A stretch of DNA of 64,000 bases from Orthonyx spaldingii (Eukaryota > Chordata > Aves > Passeriformes > Orthonychidae), in assembly GCA_013397795.1 (NCBI GenBank), contig VZTJ01003534.1:1062577-1126576 (forward strand), given 5' to 3'. Of this stretch, positions 36,801 to 48,671 are shown one piece after another (the first letter of the stretch is position 1; each line of letters opens with the position of its first letter). The position numbers and the translations under genes are program-made. The notes below the pieces were generated by a model. That model worked only from the letters and a program-made list of their open reading frames with translations, ran no database searches and had not been told where the DNA came from.

Positions 36801-39800
36801 ATAGTGATTAAATAACAATCTGTGAGGGAAAAGACACCCAACTTTCAATTCCAGGGTAGTGGAATCATGTCCTGATGAAAAATGGGGTCTGAATTGTTTC
36901 AGAGGACACTGCAGCCATTTGCCCCTTTTAACAGTCTGGGAGTTCACAAGGCAAGATTAACTTATAATTTAACTGAAGTGGATCTCAAATAAAGTTTTTT
37001 GATGGAAATCTCCATTTCTGTGCCTCCTGGCTGTGCCAGTATTGCTGGAACAGGACATCAGCTGCAACGCCAGCGATTGCGGAACGCGCTGCCATAAACT
37101 GTAAATCAGCTTTGTCCCACTTTAATATGGGTTTAACAATAAAAACAAGAACTTTGATGTTTAATATTTAAATAGTATCATTATCCCTTTAGAACTGAGT
37201 CCAGAAGGAGCCTTCATGGGTACACAGTGTGGAACAACAATGCAGGGAATGTGGTTTTGCTCCACGAGGAGGCTTTGATTTGTAGGACCCGGCTGAAAGG
37301 TACAGTTTGTGTGTGCTGAGGAGATGCCCCAGGAACTCTGGAGCAGGGGAAATGCTCTCCCACAGGATGCCAGAGGATCCAAAACTGAACAACAAAGCTC
37401 AGACACTGTCAGAGCAGGGAGCTGTGAACAACACCCATGACAGGAATTGTCCCCAGCTGGCCATGCTGGAAATCCAGACACAAGGGTGGCTTTCTCCAGC
37501 ATTGTTTTGGAAGTCAAGATTTGAGCAAGCAAAGCCTCCCTTTCCATTTTCCCCTCCTTCCCACCTTTTGTCACTTCAGGGTGAGTAAACACAGAAAAAT
37601 GTCGATTTTTGGGAGGAATACTTTAATCATGAGCTAAATATCATCCCTGAACAGTGAAGGAGGAATGTTCAGATCTGTAATTTTTCTGTTTTGGGGGAAG
37701 GTCAGAGAGGAAGTCCAGGGCGATTCTGTCTGCAACTGCCCATTTGTGCCAACCCTGAGGACTCTGCTGTGCCCAGCAAGGGGATGGGCACGTTTGTCTA
37801 GACAGGAGGACCCGTGGATTCCATGGATGGAGCACACACATGCAGGCACTTGTGAGTAACAGAAGCACAGAGCTCTTCACTACCTCACACAGATGGGTAA
37901 GGCCACTCTGGAGATCTCTGCAGACTTGTGAAATCAGGATGACGTGTCTGGAATTCTTCCTCTCCCCTCCACTGCTGAAGTAACTCAGGCAAACGCATGT
38001 TGGCAGCTCCTTTAAAGACTCCAATTTACCCATTTTACAAACCAACTTTCAGCTGCATTAAACACAAACACACGAAAAACCCAGGTAGCACCAACACTGA
38101 AACCTAAATTTGGATTAGTCACAGAGAAATACAGAAAGCCTGAATGATTTTGCAATTACATCAGAAGCAAACTAAAATAAATTTTACACTAAGCTGGATT
38201 GTCCACGGGACACATCAGTCTGCACCCAGTGGGAAGTTACACGAGCAAAGTTCTGCACTTCCTGAGGCAACTGAGGAATGGCAAATACATCAGCACACCC
38301 CTAGACCTACTGGTTCCTCCCAAATCCAGAAAAATCCAGTCTCCTGGGGCGTCATAAGCCTCTTCTCAGAACAGCCCTGCCAAAAGCAAAGTGCAAGTCT
38401 TCTGTGCTAAAAGCTCCTCTTATTCCATAGCTCCTGCTGAGTGTTTGCCCCAACCTTGAAGTGCATGGCTATCTCACTCCTTGTATATTCATTTATTTGT
38501 TGCTGGGCAGAAGAAAACCTTAAATCATAACCCTCAGATTAGACTCATTTGGTATTTCAATTTCCAATCTGAATTTTAATTAACTCTTTTACTTCAGCAT
38601 TGCATTTTATCATGGTGAATTACTTGGAGGAATACACAACACAGAATACAGAACCTCTATAGAGCAACTGAATGTAAAAATATTTACTTCAGACCTTTCA
38701 TTTCTTTTGCTTCAGATTGTTAAAAAAAGTGTACAGACACAGTAACAGAAATATGAGGTGACAGAAGAGAATGGGCCAGATCCTTGTGAATCAACTCCAT
38801 TTCACCAGGCACATAAAACTAAACTGGCCTCAGCTTGATGTAACTGATGTCTCTCAAAAATGAATGTTAGACATGAAATAGAAAAAAGGCTGGTGAGCCA
38901 AATTTATCTTATGGGTTTAGGGTTTTTTTGCTATTATTCCCTTTCTATATTTTCAAAATATTCCTTATTGCTCTTTCCTTTCAGAAGGAAATGTAAGTCT
39001 CTCAAAATTATATTTACAAGCTCAGCTGCAACCTCCTCTGTGGTAATTCAGTCTGGCTCTTTGTTACTCTTTGTGAGGAATAGTTCTGCTCGAGTTCTCC
39101 ACAGAGGAGAAAACAACTCTGTTTTCCTGATGTACTTCAGATTCAAATTGTTGAAGTGCAGGATGGAGAAATGAATTAGATAAGGGCATGGGAAAGGTGT
39201 AATTCATACCTGGCTGTGGTGATGAGCTCACTGGGGACTGATAAAGCTGTGAGTGTTAAAAGAACTTTAATGAGAAATGATACTGACCTAAGTGCCAGTG
39301 TTATCAGCACTACTACATTTAAAATAAATGAATTTAAAAAATATTTAACTTGCACTTCAGCAGTGTCCACCGACAAATATTTTAATATCTACCTCTGGTT
39401 TCCATTAAAATACCTTTAGATGAGAATATCAAAAGCAATTTCCATCTCAGTTTCCTATAGCCCTATAACTTTTTATTCTCTTACAATTAACTAATACCAA
39501 TTCCAACTTCTTTCCTCTTTGTAACTAATTCAAAGTCAGGTGTAACACATCTTTTCTGCTACCTCCTCTCTAACTGACAACATTGTTTCTGTGCAGCCTT
39601 TCAGAAAGTTTCCAGCTGCAAACAACAGTGTCCAGAGCAGAGGGGGTGTTGTTCCTGGTGATTGCTGGAAGAAACTCAAACTATAAAGTAACCCTCCTGA
39701 TTAAGATGAACTATCAATAATCATCTATTCTTAAGTGCAGCATCCTATAAATCCTCCTAATTAGTAAAGTAGATGTCTTCTTTTTAGCAAACAATCCCCA

Positions 39801-42660
39801 GCCTCCATCCTTGTTTGTTTCCCTGAATTCAATTATGTTTGCACCTGCTGGCCCAATCACCTAAATGACAGATTCTGGATGGAAGGGAGAAGCTGGGCCA
39901 TAAACAATAATTTCATTATAGTTCAATTTAAAGTATTTGCCTGCACCTATTTTCTCTGCTTTATGAAGAATGTTGATGCCATTTCCTCCTCTGTGGCTCT
40001 GCTCTCCTGTCAGGAGATGCAGCAGCAGCAGCAAGAATTTCACACTGCTCCCAATCTATCCTTCACTGCTGACTCCATAGGAATCAAAGCTGAGATTCTC
40101 CTGGAGGGGAAGGACCATTACAATAAAGAGGGAAGGAGTGATTTCCAAGTCTGGGCTAAAAAACTGATAAAAGTAAAAAAAAATTTAGTAGGTTGCTATA
40201 AAGGGTTTTTTGTAAAATAAAGGTGAGGAAATATTTCTTTAGAATATAAAACCAACAGAACCACTTTTGCCATGAAATGCTTTGGAGGAAGGGGTGCTCC
40301 TGATGGTGTTTACTTACCACGGGACTTTAAAATCAATCTGCTCCCTAAATCAAATTAATGACTTTCCCAAAAATCTTCCTGAATGAAATTCAATCTCTGG
40401 ATGAAAAATCCTGAAAATTTCAGAACGGAATCTAAGCCATTCTCTGCCTTGAAGGGTTAAACAACACAGACATGGATCTCTATCAAACTGTGGAAGCTCA
40501 CAGGCCTATCCCAGAGGAGCAGAGGAGACACTGGAGACTGAAATCTTCTTTTGGTCCTTTTCTTGAGTGGAAACCCAACAACATCCAAACCATCACCATT
40601 CTACAGCTCAGAGAAGTTCAAATAAATCCGCATTTCCTTCCATCACCTGAAACACAACCTACCTTCAAAATACGTTCTGAAGCTGTTACACCTGGAATGT
40701 TTTGGGCAGAATTATTCATTTACCATATTTATCTCACAATAAAGAGTAATTTGGGTGAGTGTTTAAAACTGAACTGTGTATGAATTAAAACAGTAACCAA
40801 AGGGGAGGTAGACAGGCAGTTAAAGCCCTAAGAGAGGAGTCTTGGAGAGAGGAACTGCACAGCATTTTTATGTAACACGTGGGAAAACTGTGCAGCATGG
40901 GAGGTTTGAATGTTAGTTCTGCAGCTGTACTAAATCCAGTGTGTCAGACTCTGTCTGCCAGCAAGCCAGATTTAAGGAAGCACATTTTTGCTGCAGCATT
41001 GGAGGCTGAAAAATGATTAACTTGGTTAAGTTCACCAGGAGGAAGTGTATATAGGAGTCTAAGATGAATTCCAATATTCCTTAGCAATATTTCACTTCAG
41101 AAGCAGTTCTGAAGTTAAGTAGAAAGTACTTTTCTAAGTATTTTTCCATTAATTCTTTCTATTAATGAAGAAAAGCATGGCATGAGCTAGAACTCTTCAA
41201 TTAAGATAATCATTATCATAAACAGATGTTTTGTTTGACAGTTTGAGGGATATGGGTGTGCTGTGATTTAGTTCAGAGATTTCAGTTCAACTGAAGACTT
41301 CAGTGAAACCACCTCACCCTCATCTGTAATTGCATCAATCCCCAAATCACCATTCTGAGGGGCAGAATTGGAGAGGTTTAGTTTTGCTTGGTGACAGAAA
41401 TGTAAACAAACTGCTGAGGACTGGGTTTGGGTGCAGCATGCAGGACCAGGGTACAGGCAGTGAGATAACTCCTGTGGCTTCACAAGCACCTCTGTTATCT
41501 CCTTGGAGCAGACACGAGGAGCTGGGCCTGTCTCTCACCCAAAGAAACAAAGGCTGGGGCAGGTTGAAAGTCATGTAGCAACTTCTAATACACCTCAACC
41601 ACTGGAAAAAAACCCCCACACAGCCAGCTCTGGTATAAATATGAAATGCAGCGGGGAAGTTCTCCTGTGGAAAGCAACTTGCACGTTTGGAAACGTCGTC
41701 TTGTCAGTTATAAGGATCTAAAATTCATCTCTGCTTTTCCTCCTAAACCATATAAACCTGGCCAGTGTGCTTTGACTTGACTGAAAAAATGGCTAAGTTA
41801 GTGCTTGCTTTCCAAAATAAAAATAATTTTCAGAATAAGGAGCAGTACTTTAATTTCACTCCAGAAACCTTTACCTTCTGAATTAGTGTCTGCATCCTGA
41901 TTTTTACAGCCTAATTTTACAGACATGAGCAATTACTTTTAAATTTGGTAAGACATTTAGTGACTTGACCCTTTCAAACAAAAAAAAAATCCTTTTCATA
42001 CTTGTAAAGTGTTATAGGCATAATCTGGATAATCTTATTACATGACAAACATGGTCTTACTCGAGGATAACACTTTCTAATAAACTAACACACCTCTGTT
42101 AAAGCAAAGTCTTTTGTTAGAAAAGAAGTAGAAAAGCCCCCCAATACCCTTAAGAGAATTTTAAATATTGTCACCAAGCTAAAAACAGCAAGTAAATATT
42201 AACTTTGTGAAGTGCAAAACAAGTTGTATTGACCTGTGAGGTAAATATTGACTGAAATGAAGCAAATATTTATGTGCTGACGTTAACGGGACGAATCCCC
42301 TTCACCACAGCAAACAAGATCTTGCCTACTACATTTCTGGGTTTGTATTTACTCCAAAAGGTCTGAAAGGAGATATTTCCTTTTTCAGACATCTGCTTTT
42401 TAAAAACAAAACTGTCTTTCCTTAGTGGCTAAATTGGATGTGCATCCAGAGGGCTGGAATATTGTACAACACACAGGTTTGACAAGCTGCTTTCAGACAG
42501 AAAACTCACTTAACTAAAACCTGACCACACAACAACATCCAAGACCCCTCTTTGATCCCTAAAAACATAAACAGAAAGTCAAATTCCATTTTATGAGTTA
42601 TGTTAGAACATTAATTTGGATTTTGAACATAAAATATATTGCTGTATATCACACACATGG
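33801..42660. other. Intergenic DNA, no gene recognised
   Basis: AT-rich sequence with scattered short open frames (up to 143 codons at 37161-37592), all without recognisable homology. It contains a short CAG repeat at 40018-40031 and AT-rich stretches near 36.3 kb. Nothing else could be supported. Confidence 0.7.
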
Positions 42661-42674
42661 TGGGATTTTTGAGG

Positions 42675-42749
42675 CTGATCTGTGCAGGGCCAGGAATTGG
42701 GCTTTGATCATCCCAGTGGGACCTTTCCACCTCAGGAATTCTACGATTT
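42675..42749 (+). mobile_element. CR1 LINE 3' end, sense
   Basis: CTGTGCAGGGCCAGGAATTG, then TTGATCATCCCAGTGGGACC, TTTCCACCTCAGGAATTC and TACGATT follow the avian CR1 3'-terminal sequence, which normally ends in ATTCTATGATTCTATG repeats. Only one degenerate terminal unit remains. Most of the element is absent, as in typical 5'-truncated CR1 copies. Confidence 0.8.
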
Positions 42750-43333
42750 AACAAGGAAAATACAGAATAATTAAGGATATAATACTAGCGGGTACTACAA
42801 ATGGAATATAAATTAACAAACTCATCTACTCCTTCCTGGTAAATCCACTCATGTTTACACACATGAGAATTCATTGTTCAGTGGAAGAATTCACACAGGG
42901 ATCTTCCCGTTCAGATGAACAAATTAGACTGGAAAAAAACCCTCTAATTCTGAGAAACTTCAAAGATTCTATTGAAAATTCTGGTACCTTGAAGGACACC
43001 CATTAGAGAATACCAACATCATGATCATTACATCTTCTGACCTAAATACCTCCGTAATGGCCTTACAGCAGCAATTAACACACACCTCCCGAATTTCTTT
43101 AACAGCTGAATTATTTTTGAGTCACTGCATTTAAGAGATCCTCAGGTGCCACTCACTACAAGAAAAGCCCTGTTCAGGAAACAGCTTCTCCACCTGGTTC
43201 TGATGACCATGAGAATCGCTCCTTCCTGCAGATAAAGACAGAGGCTGAGCACCCTCCTGTGCAGGGAGCAAAAACTACAGCTGCCCTTCGTGGCTCCGCT
43301 GGCTGATTCTCATTCAAGACTTTATCTTTGCCT

Positions 43334-43541
43334 AAAAAAAAAACAAAACAAAAAAACCCCACCAAAAAAAAAAAACAAACCAAAAAACCCACAAAAAAAC
43401 CCCCCAAAAAATCCAAACAAACAAACAAACAAAAACAACAACAAAAAAACCCAAAACCAAAAACAAAAAACAAACAAAAAAAACCAAACCAAAACAAACA
43501 AACAAAAAAAAACCAAAAAAAAAGCCAAAACCAAAACCCCA
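43334..43541. repeat. A/C-rich low-complexity tract (about 208 bp)
   Basis: An irregular mix of A runs with CC, CCC and CAAAC steps. The complementary strand is T/G-rich and yields Phe/Trp/Leu/Gly-rich false open frames. No clear source element adjoins it. Confidence 0.9.
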
Positions 43542-46300
43542 AGGCTCCGGGATCTAATTCAGCAGCTTTGGAACAATTACATGACAGCATTGCAGTGGAA
43601 TTACTCTGAGTTTAGAATGACTTCACAAGAATGAACACGCTGCTGTACACTGAGGGCTTGTAAGATTTCTGGAAACCTCAGGGAACGGGGTGATGTCATT
43701 GCAATATAAAAATATCTGCTTCGAATTCCTTGCGAGTCTCCTCGACAAAGCTTAGAGGATCAGAGTTCAGCAGTGAAACTCTGCCATCACCTCAGGGATG
43801 TTTTCAAAACTGAGCTCTGTTCTTCACTGTCTCAGATACAGGAGCTGTTTTCTTGTGCTCGAAATACAAACTAAGTCAGGGTTTGTAGAGTTGCAGGAGA
43901 CAGTTTTTAAAAGATGAAGCACTCACAGCTCAGGAAACATTCGAATTTTAAAGGTTATTTGAGCCTCTTGGCAGGACTTTCAAATCCTTCAAACAGTTTA
44001 AACTAAACCCTCTTAATTTTGCAGAAGTCTTCCATACTCAAGCAGCATTTTGGGTAAAATGAAGACAAACCAATAAAGCCTTTGAATATTCAGGACATTC
44101 TGCTATTCTACAGACTCTTACCAAAAAGCCCATTTTTTTATCATATCATTAACTAAAATTGCTTTCCCTGTATGTGAGATCAGCTCCTTTAAATTCCACC
44201 ACAGATGATGCTGTACAGCTCACTCTACAGCACCAGTTCCTTCCACACCTTCTGACGAAAAAGGTGACACAAAAGGTTCATGAAGACTGTAATCCCTTAA
44301 CCTCCTCAGATTCCTGAAGGGCTCCTCCAGGACACAAAATATGTTCTTCTAATGTTTCTGTGTATAAAACAAGCTCTCAGTAACTTTTAGCACGGAGTAA
44401 CTGTTGCTGCAGAGGTAAATACTGAGCTGCCAGGGCATCCCAGGCAGAGTTCCACAAGGATCAGAGTTTGTTCCAATGTTTTCACGCACTGAGTAACCCC
44501 AGGGAAAGCAGGTACACACTGATGAAAAGTGCTGATTGCACCAATTAAGGAGGTACCACCTGTCCCTGGGAGGATGAGAAAGTCTGGGATACTTCTGAGT
44601 GTATAAACACCTGAAAATGTGCCTGGGCACTCTGTGAAATTTATTGGCATCCTGGGAGTAGAATCCAAATACAGATTGGTAAATTTATTACCAGGTATTC
44701 CATGACCTAATGTGTGCAATACCCATGGGAAAAGACTTCCAATTTTCTGTGAACAATCTCCCAAATCTCTCCTGTGTCAGGAGTTACTAAATCCAGAGGT
44801 CATTAATGGCACTAGGAAAACATACCTGTTAAATAACAACATCTCTGAAGAGTTACACACCTTCTAATGAGCTGTGAATTGGAGATAAATCAGCAAGTGA
44901 CCTGCATGAGCAAACACCATTGATTAATAAGCTGCCACGAATTAATTTCATATTTCCAGTGCGTGTAGCAACGAGAAACAGTTTGAGAACAACGTGGATT
45001 TAAAGCTACATTTGTACTTTAATGCATTTTATAATTACAAAAAAGAAACAGCTGAACAAATCTTTTATATTTATACCCTTCCAAGCGATGTACAGAAGGC
45101 ATGCATAATTTCCAATCATAAAGCACTATTTAAAAATAAAAGACTTATAATTGCTTTCCCTGATTTGAGAATCAAATTAAGATTTTTTTTCACATTGTCC
45201 TTCATAATCCAAACACGATGCGAGTGACTGACTGAGCAAAGAGTGGGAGAATGAACAATATGGCACAGCAGAAGCCAAACACAACAGGTTTGTGTTATCC
45301 TTGGAAGGATGTGGACACGGCCATGAAATTCTTCGAGTGCTTCCTGCCAGGCATCTGAAATCTGCATTGGTGCTGCTGCTGAGCAGTATTGTGATAATTA
45401 GACAGAAAAATTATACAAATGAGAAAGGTCTTCTGAGTTCAGAGGGCCTACAGGAACAGGAGGCCTGTGGGTATGTTTAACAGTTCTGTGTATCTGTAAT
45501 AACCAGCCCAGGATTCTTCCAATCCATCAGCCACAGCCCGAGTGAAACACAGAGGATATGTGACCTGAAATTTCCAGTCGAGAAATTCTAGGCACAGTTT
45601 CCAAAAACATCATGAAAGTAGAGCAAATTGCCTCCTCAAAACCTACCTCCAAGAGACACAGAGATGCAGCCAGTGTTTTCAGCTATTTCCTTGAAAATAA
45701 AAGAGAAGGTTTGTTGTTAGGTGGTGTCACTGAACACCAGGCTACCTAACTCTTTCAAACATGTAGTTTTTCACCTCATGAGATCTATGTCTAAGGGCCT
45801 GTCTTTTCCCTCTCCAGGTGTTACTGACCCCACAGCATTTCTGTATTTGAACTTTGGAATTAAACCAGAATTTCTGTCCTAACTCAAAACAACATTGCAC
45901 CGATTTTCAAAGCTGCTCAGATATTAGCCCCACTTTCCGTGTGAGCTGCATACCTAAACACTTTTTCTAGAAAAATATCTGAGCCAGGGAAAACAGATGC
46001 CATTTCTGGACGCAAACTAATTTATTCAAGAGCATATTTCAAAAGAAAACCTGTATCTATTTCATTCCAAGCCTCTCCCAAGAGCTACAGCACCATTAAC
46101 TAGGGCAGCGCTTTCCTCAGGTTTCCTGGGAGGCAAAGCCAATTTCCAGACAGCAGGACTCCCCTAATCGCCACCGACAAGTAATGATACCGCAGTACAC
46201 ATATATTTATACATATCCCTTCATTTCCTTCCTTATTATTGCCTTCCCAGATTAATTTTAATTAGGGCTTTTCAATAAAAAGCAACAGGAACCTCCCCGC
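43542..46300. other. Intergenic DNA upstream of RNFT1
   Basis: No exon, RNA gene or mobile element recognised. The longest frame is 125 codons at 44387-44764 on the minus strand, without known motifs. AT-rich until about 46.28 kb, where the RNFT1 CpG island begins abruptly. Confidence 0.7.
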
Positions 46301-46850
46301 TCATTTTGGCGGGGTTGAGGCTGAGGGGAGCCGCCCCTCACGGGCCGTGACGAGGGCGCCCCCCCGCCCCACGACGGGGAAAAGGCCGCGACGGTGCCAG
46401 AGCAACGCCCAGCTCGGAGCCTTCCTCCTTCTCCCTCCTCTTCTTCTTCCTCCTCCTCCTCCTCCTTCCCTCACAGCTCCTCCTCTTCCCCCCGCCGCGC
46501 CCTCTCCCGCCCCCTCGGCCGCGGCGATGGCGGCGGGCGGCGGGCGGGAGGCGCCGGGCGCCCCGTGAGGTACCGGGCAGGGGGCGGGAAAGGGGCCGCC
46601 CCCCGCGCCCCCTCACAGCGCAGGGCGGGAAGGGGGGCACGGGGACGCGGCTCCGGGATCAGCCTTTCCTTCCCTGTGCGGGGGTCCTGGGGGTGCCGGC
46701 GGTACAAGCCCACCCGAGGGGTTCCCGGTACGGAGCCTCCTGAGGAGTTCCCGGCGGTTCAAAGCCTCCCGGGGGTCCCGGCGAGGTGCGGGAGCAGCTC
46801 CCGAAGCCCGGGGGGAGCAGCGGCCCCGGGAGAGACGGGGAGTGTTCGAA
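46300..46850 (+). promoter_or_regulatory. RNFT1: RNFT1 CpG-island promoter
   Basis: A sharp GC and CpG rise starts next to TTTTGGCGGG (46304-46313, E2F-like). CT-rich leader sequence follows, then GCGATGGCGGC (46525-46535, resembling the YY1 initiator-downstream element). The first, presumably non-coding exon should end at one of two adjacent donors, GTGAGG after 46564 or GTACCG after 46569. TATA-less, broad-type promoter. Confidence 0.75.
46527..46568 (+). other. uORF in RNFT1 exon 1
   Basis: ATG in strong context (G at -3, G at +4) encoding MAAGGGREAPGAP followed by TGA at 46566-46568. If splicing uses the donor after 46564 the stop is removed, and the frame continues into exon 2 out of frame with RNFT1 (see findings). 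Confidence 0.55.
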
Positions 46851-48247
46851 GGGCCTTTATCAAGAGCCTCATTTTAGCTAATTTTTTTGGGGGGGAGAAC
46901 GAAATCTCGGTGCGTGCGGGAGTCTTCTCTAAAATCCCATTTAATAATTCGGTGATTTGAAAGTTTGCTCGGCGCAGTGCCAGGGGCGGGTGCGATCCTC
47001 CAGCTCCGGGTTTTTAAACACCGAACCATCAGTTCTTGCAGGACCCGGCCCCAAAACACTAACTGCAGTGCGAATGAGGTGGTTTTTTATTCCTTCGTGT
47101 TAAAACATTGCTGAGTAACACTGTTTACACAAGTCAATACCATCTCTAGTTCATCGGCTTTATTCACGTGCAAAAAAATACAACACAAGAATTTTGGTTG
47201 TTCTCAAGCATGATGTCATCTGTGGCCAACAAAAAAATAGTAGTAGTAGGAGCAGCAGTTGTAAATATTACTAAGTTCTCATATTCATATGTTAAAATGG
47301 TTTTACTCTTTAATATTGTATTCATTTTAAAGGCTAAAGAATATGTGGTTTGTGCAAATGCATCAAGAAGTTCTTGCTGTGCAAAGCTAGTTTTGCTTTA
47401 ACCTTTTTGTGAAACTAGCTGTGGAAGGAGTAATTTCAAAGGGGAACTTGTAAGAGTTTGAACAACAGGAAAAGGATTATAACAAAATTCTCAGTGTTTC
47501 AATGTTATTCCATAGAGACAAGTATTGTGTCAAATCCAGCTTCAAGGCATTCTCCAAAATCGTTACTCTGATGTCACACCAGAGAAGTTAATTTAACCCT
47601 ATTTGATCAGAGTAAAGACTGACAGAGAAGTAGAAAACTGCCCAGAAGACAACCAAAAGATGCCAAAGGAAAGAGAAATCAGACCTCATTTGGCTGCATT
47701 TCATTTTTCACTCTTTTAAATGCTTCTTAGAAAATGGCCTAACCTGGTTCTGCTCCCTTCCCCAGACAGGATAATCTCATTAATCTCATAAATCTCATAA
47801 TGGCCCTCAGTTTTGAGCATGCACTGGACGTGTCTAAACCAGTGCTCACCAATTAATGGATGCATGGAAATGTACTCCTTGCTTCCTTCCCATCAGGGTT
47901 TGCTCCTTCTCTGGCCCACTGCTGTTGCTATTTTTGTTGAAATTATCCAGCACTTCCAGGATCTCTCCTGTACAAGCCAGTGCTGATCTCATGTCCAGCA
48001 GCTTTTGCTGTTCTGATTCACACTTTTAGCTGTTCCTAAGGCAGCCAGGTTCCTGCAGGCTGGGAAATCTGCATGGAGGAAAGGAAATCATTTTAATATG
48101 GGACACAGGAGGTTGTCCTGTGAAGATGGGGTGTGAACCACAGAGCAAACCCAGGCAGGATCTCGGAGAATCTTGCCTTCATGCAATCACTCGGTACAAC
48201 CTGTTAGATTATTTTTATTTTCCTGAACTATTTATCTCTTTCTTCAG
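46570..48247 (+). other. RNFT1: RNFT1 intron 1
   Basis: 1.68 kb between the inferred exon 1 donor and the TTCTTCAG acceptor at 48247. The first 300 bp are still GC-rich. A short imperfect minisatellite of the unit TAATCTCAT lies at 47770-47801. No further exon was seen. Confidence 0.7.
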
Positions 48248-48671
48248 CTGTTTCTATGCCGCTCTAGGAGGCACAAATCAGAAAGAACTCCAGGAGAAAA
48301 CCCCACCATGCAACCCAACTGCGGCCATCTCCCCAGCACCCAGGGCAGCGGCGATGACTCTTCCTCCTCGAGGCTGTCGGGGGAGGGCTCCTGCCACCCC
48401 AGCCCGGGGGACGTGCGCATCCAGCTGGGCTCCAGCGCGGGGGAATCCAGGGAAAACGCGGCCTCCCGGGGCTCCCGGCCGGGCTCCCAGAGCCGCTCCC
48501 ACCACGGGCACGCCCATGGGGAAGCGGGAGGGCCGGAGGATCCCGCTCCGGACCCGGAGGAGCAGGGCGGCAGCTCCCTGTCGGAGCTGCGGTACCTCCT
48601 GCAGTGGCTGCACAAGAGCCTGCCCTATCTGCTGATCCTGTGTGTCAAACTCCTCATGCAGCACATCTCTG
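48248..48671 (+). CDS. RNFT1: RNFT1 exon 2 (coding from 48308)
   Basis: Acceptor TTTCTTCAG at 48247; 60 untranslated bases, then the ATG. It encodes the low-complexity N-terminus, including the HHGHAHGEAGG stretch, and the first hydrophobic segment ending KLLMQHIS. Donor GTAGAG; the last base starts a Gly codon. Coding sequence is much more GC-rich here than in later exons. Confidence 0.93.

Noticed and set aside
37161..37592. 143-codon minus-strand intergenic open frame
   Set aside because: No family motif, no splice or promoter context, and similar-length frames occur on both strands nearby.
43174..43590. 138-codon minus-strand membrane-like open frame rich in Phe, Trp and Leu
   Set aside because: Direct translation of the A/C-rich low-complexity tract read in reverse.
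44387..44764. Possible retroelement coding fragment (125 codons, minus strand)
   Set aside because: No reverse-transcriptase, gag or envelope motif could be seen; not supported as a mobile element.
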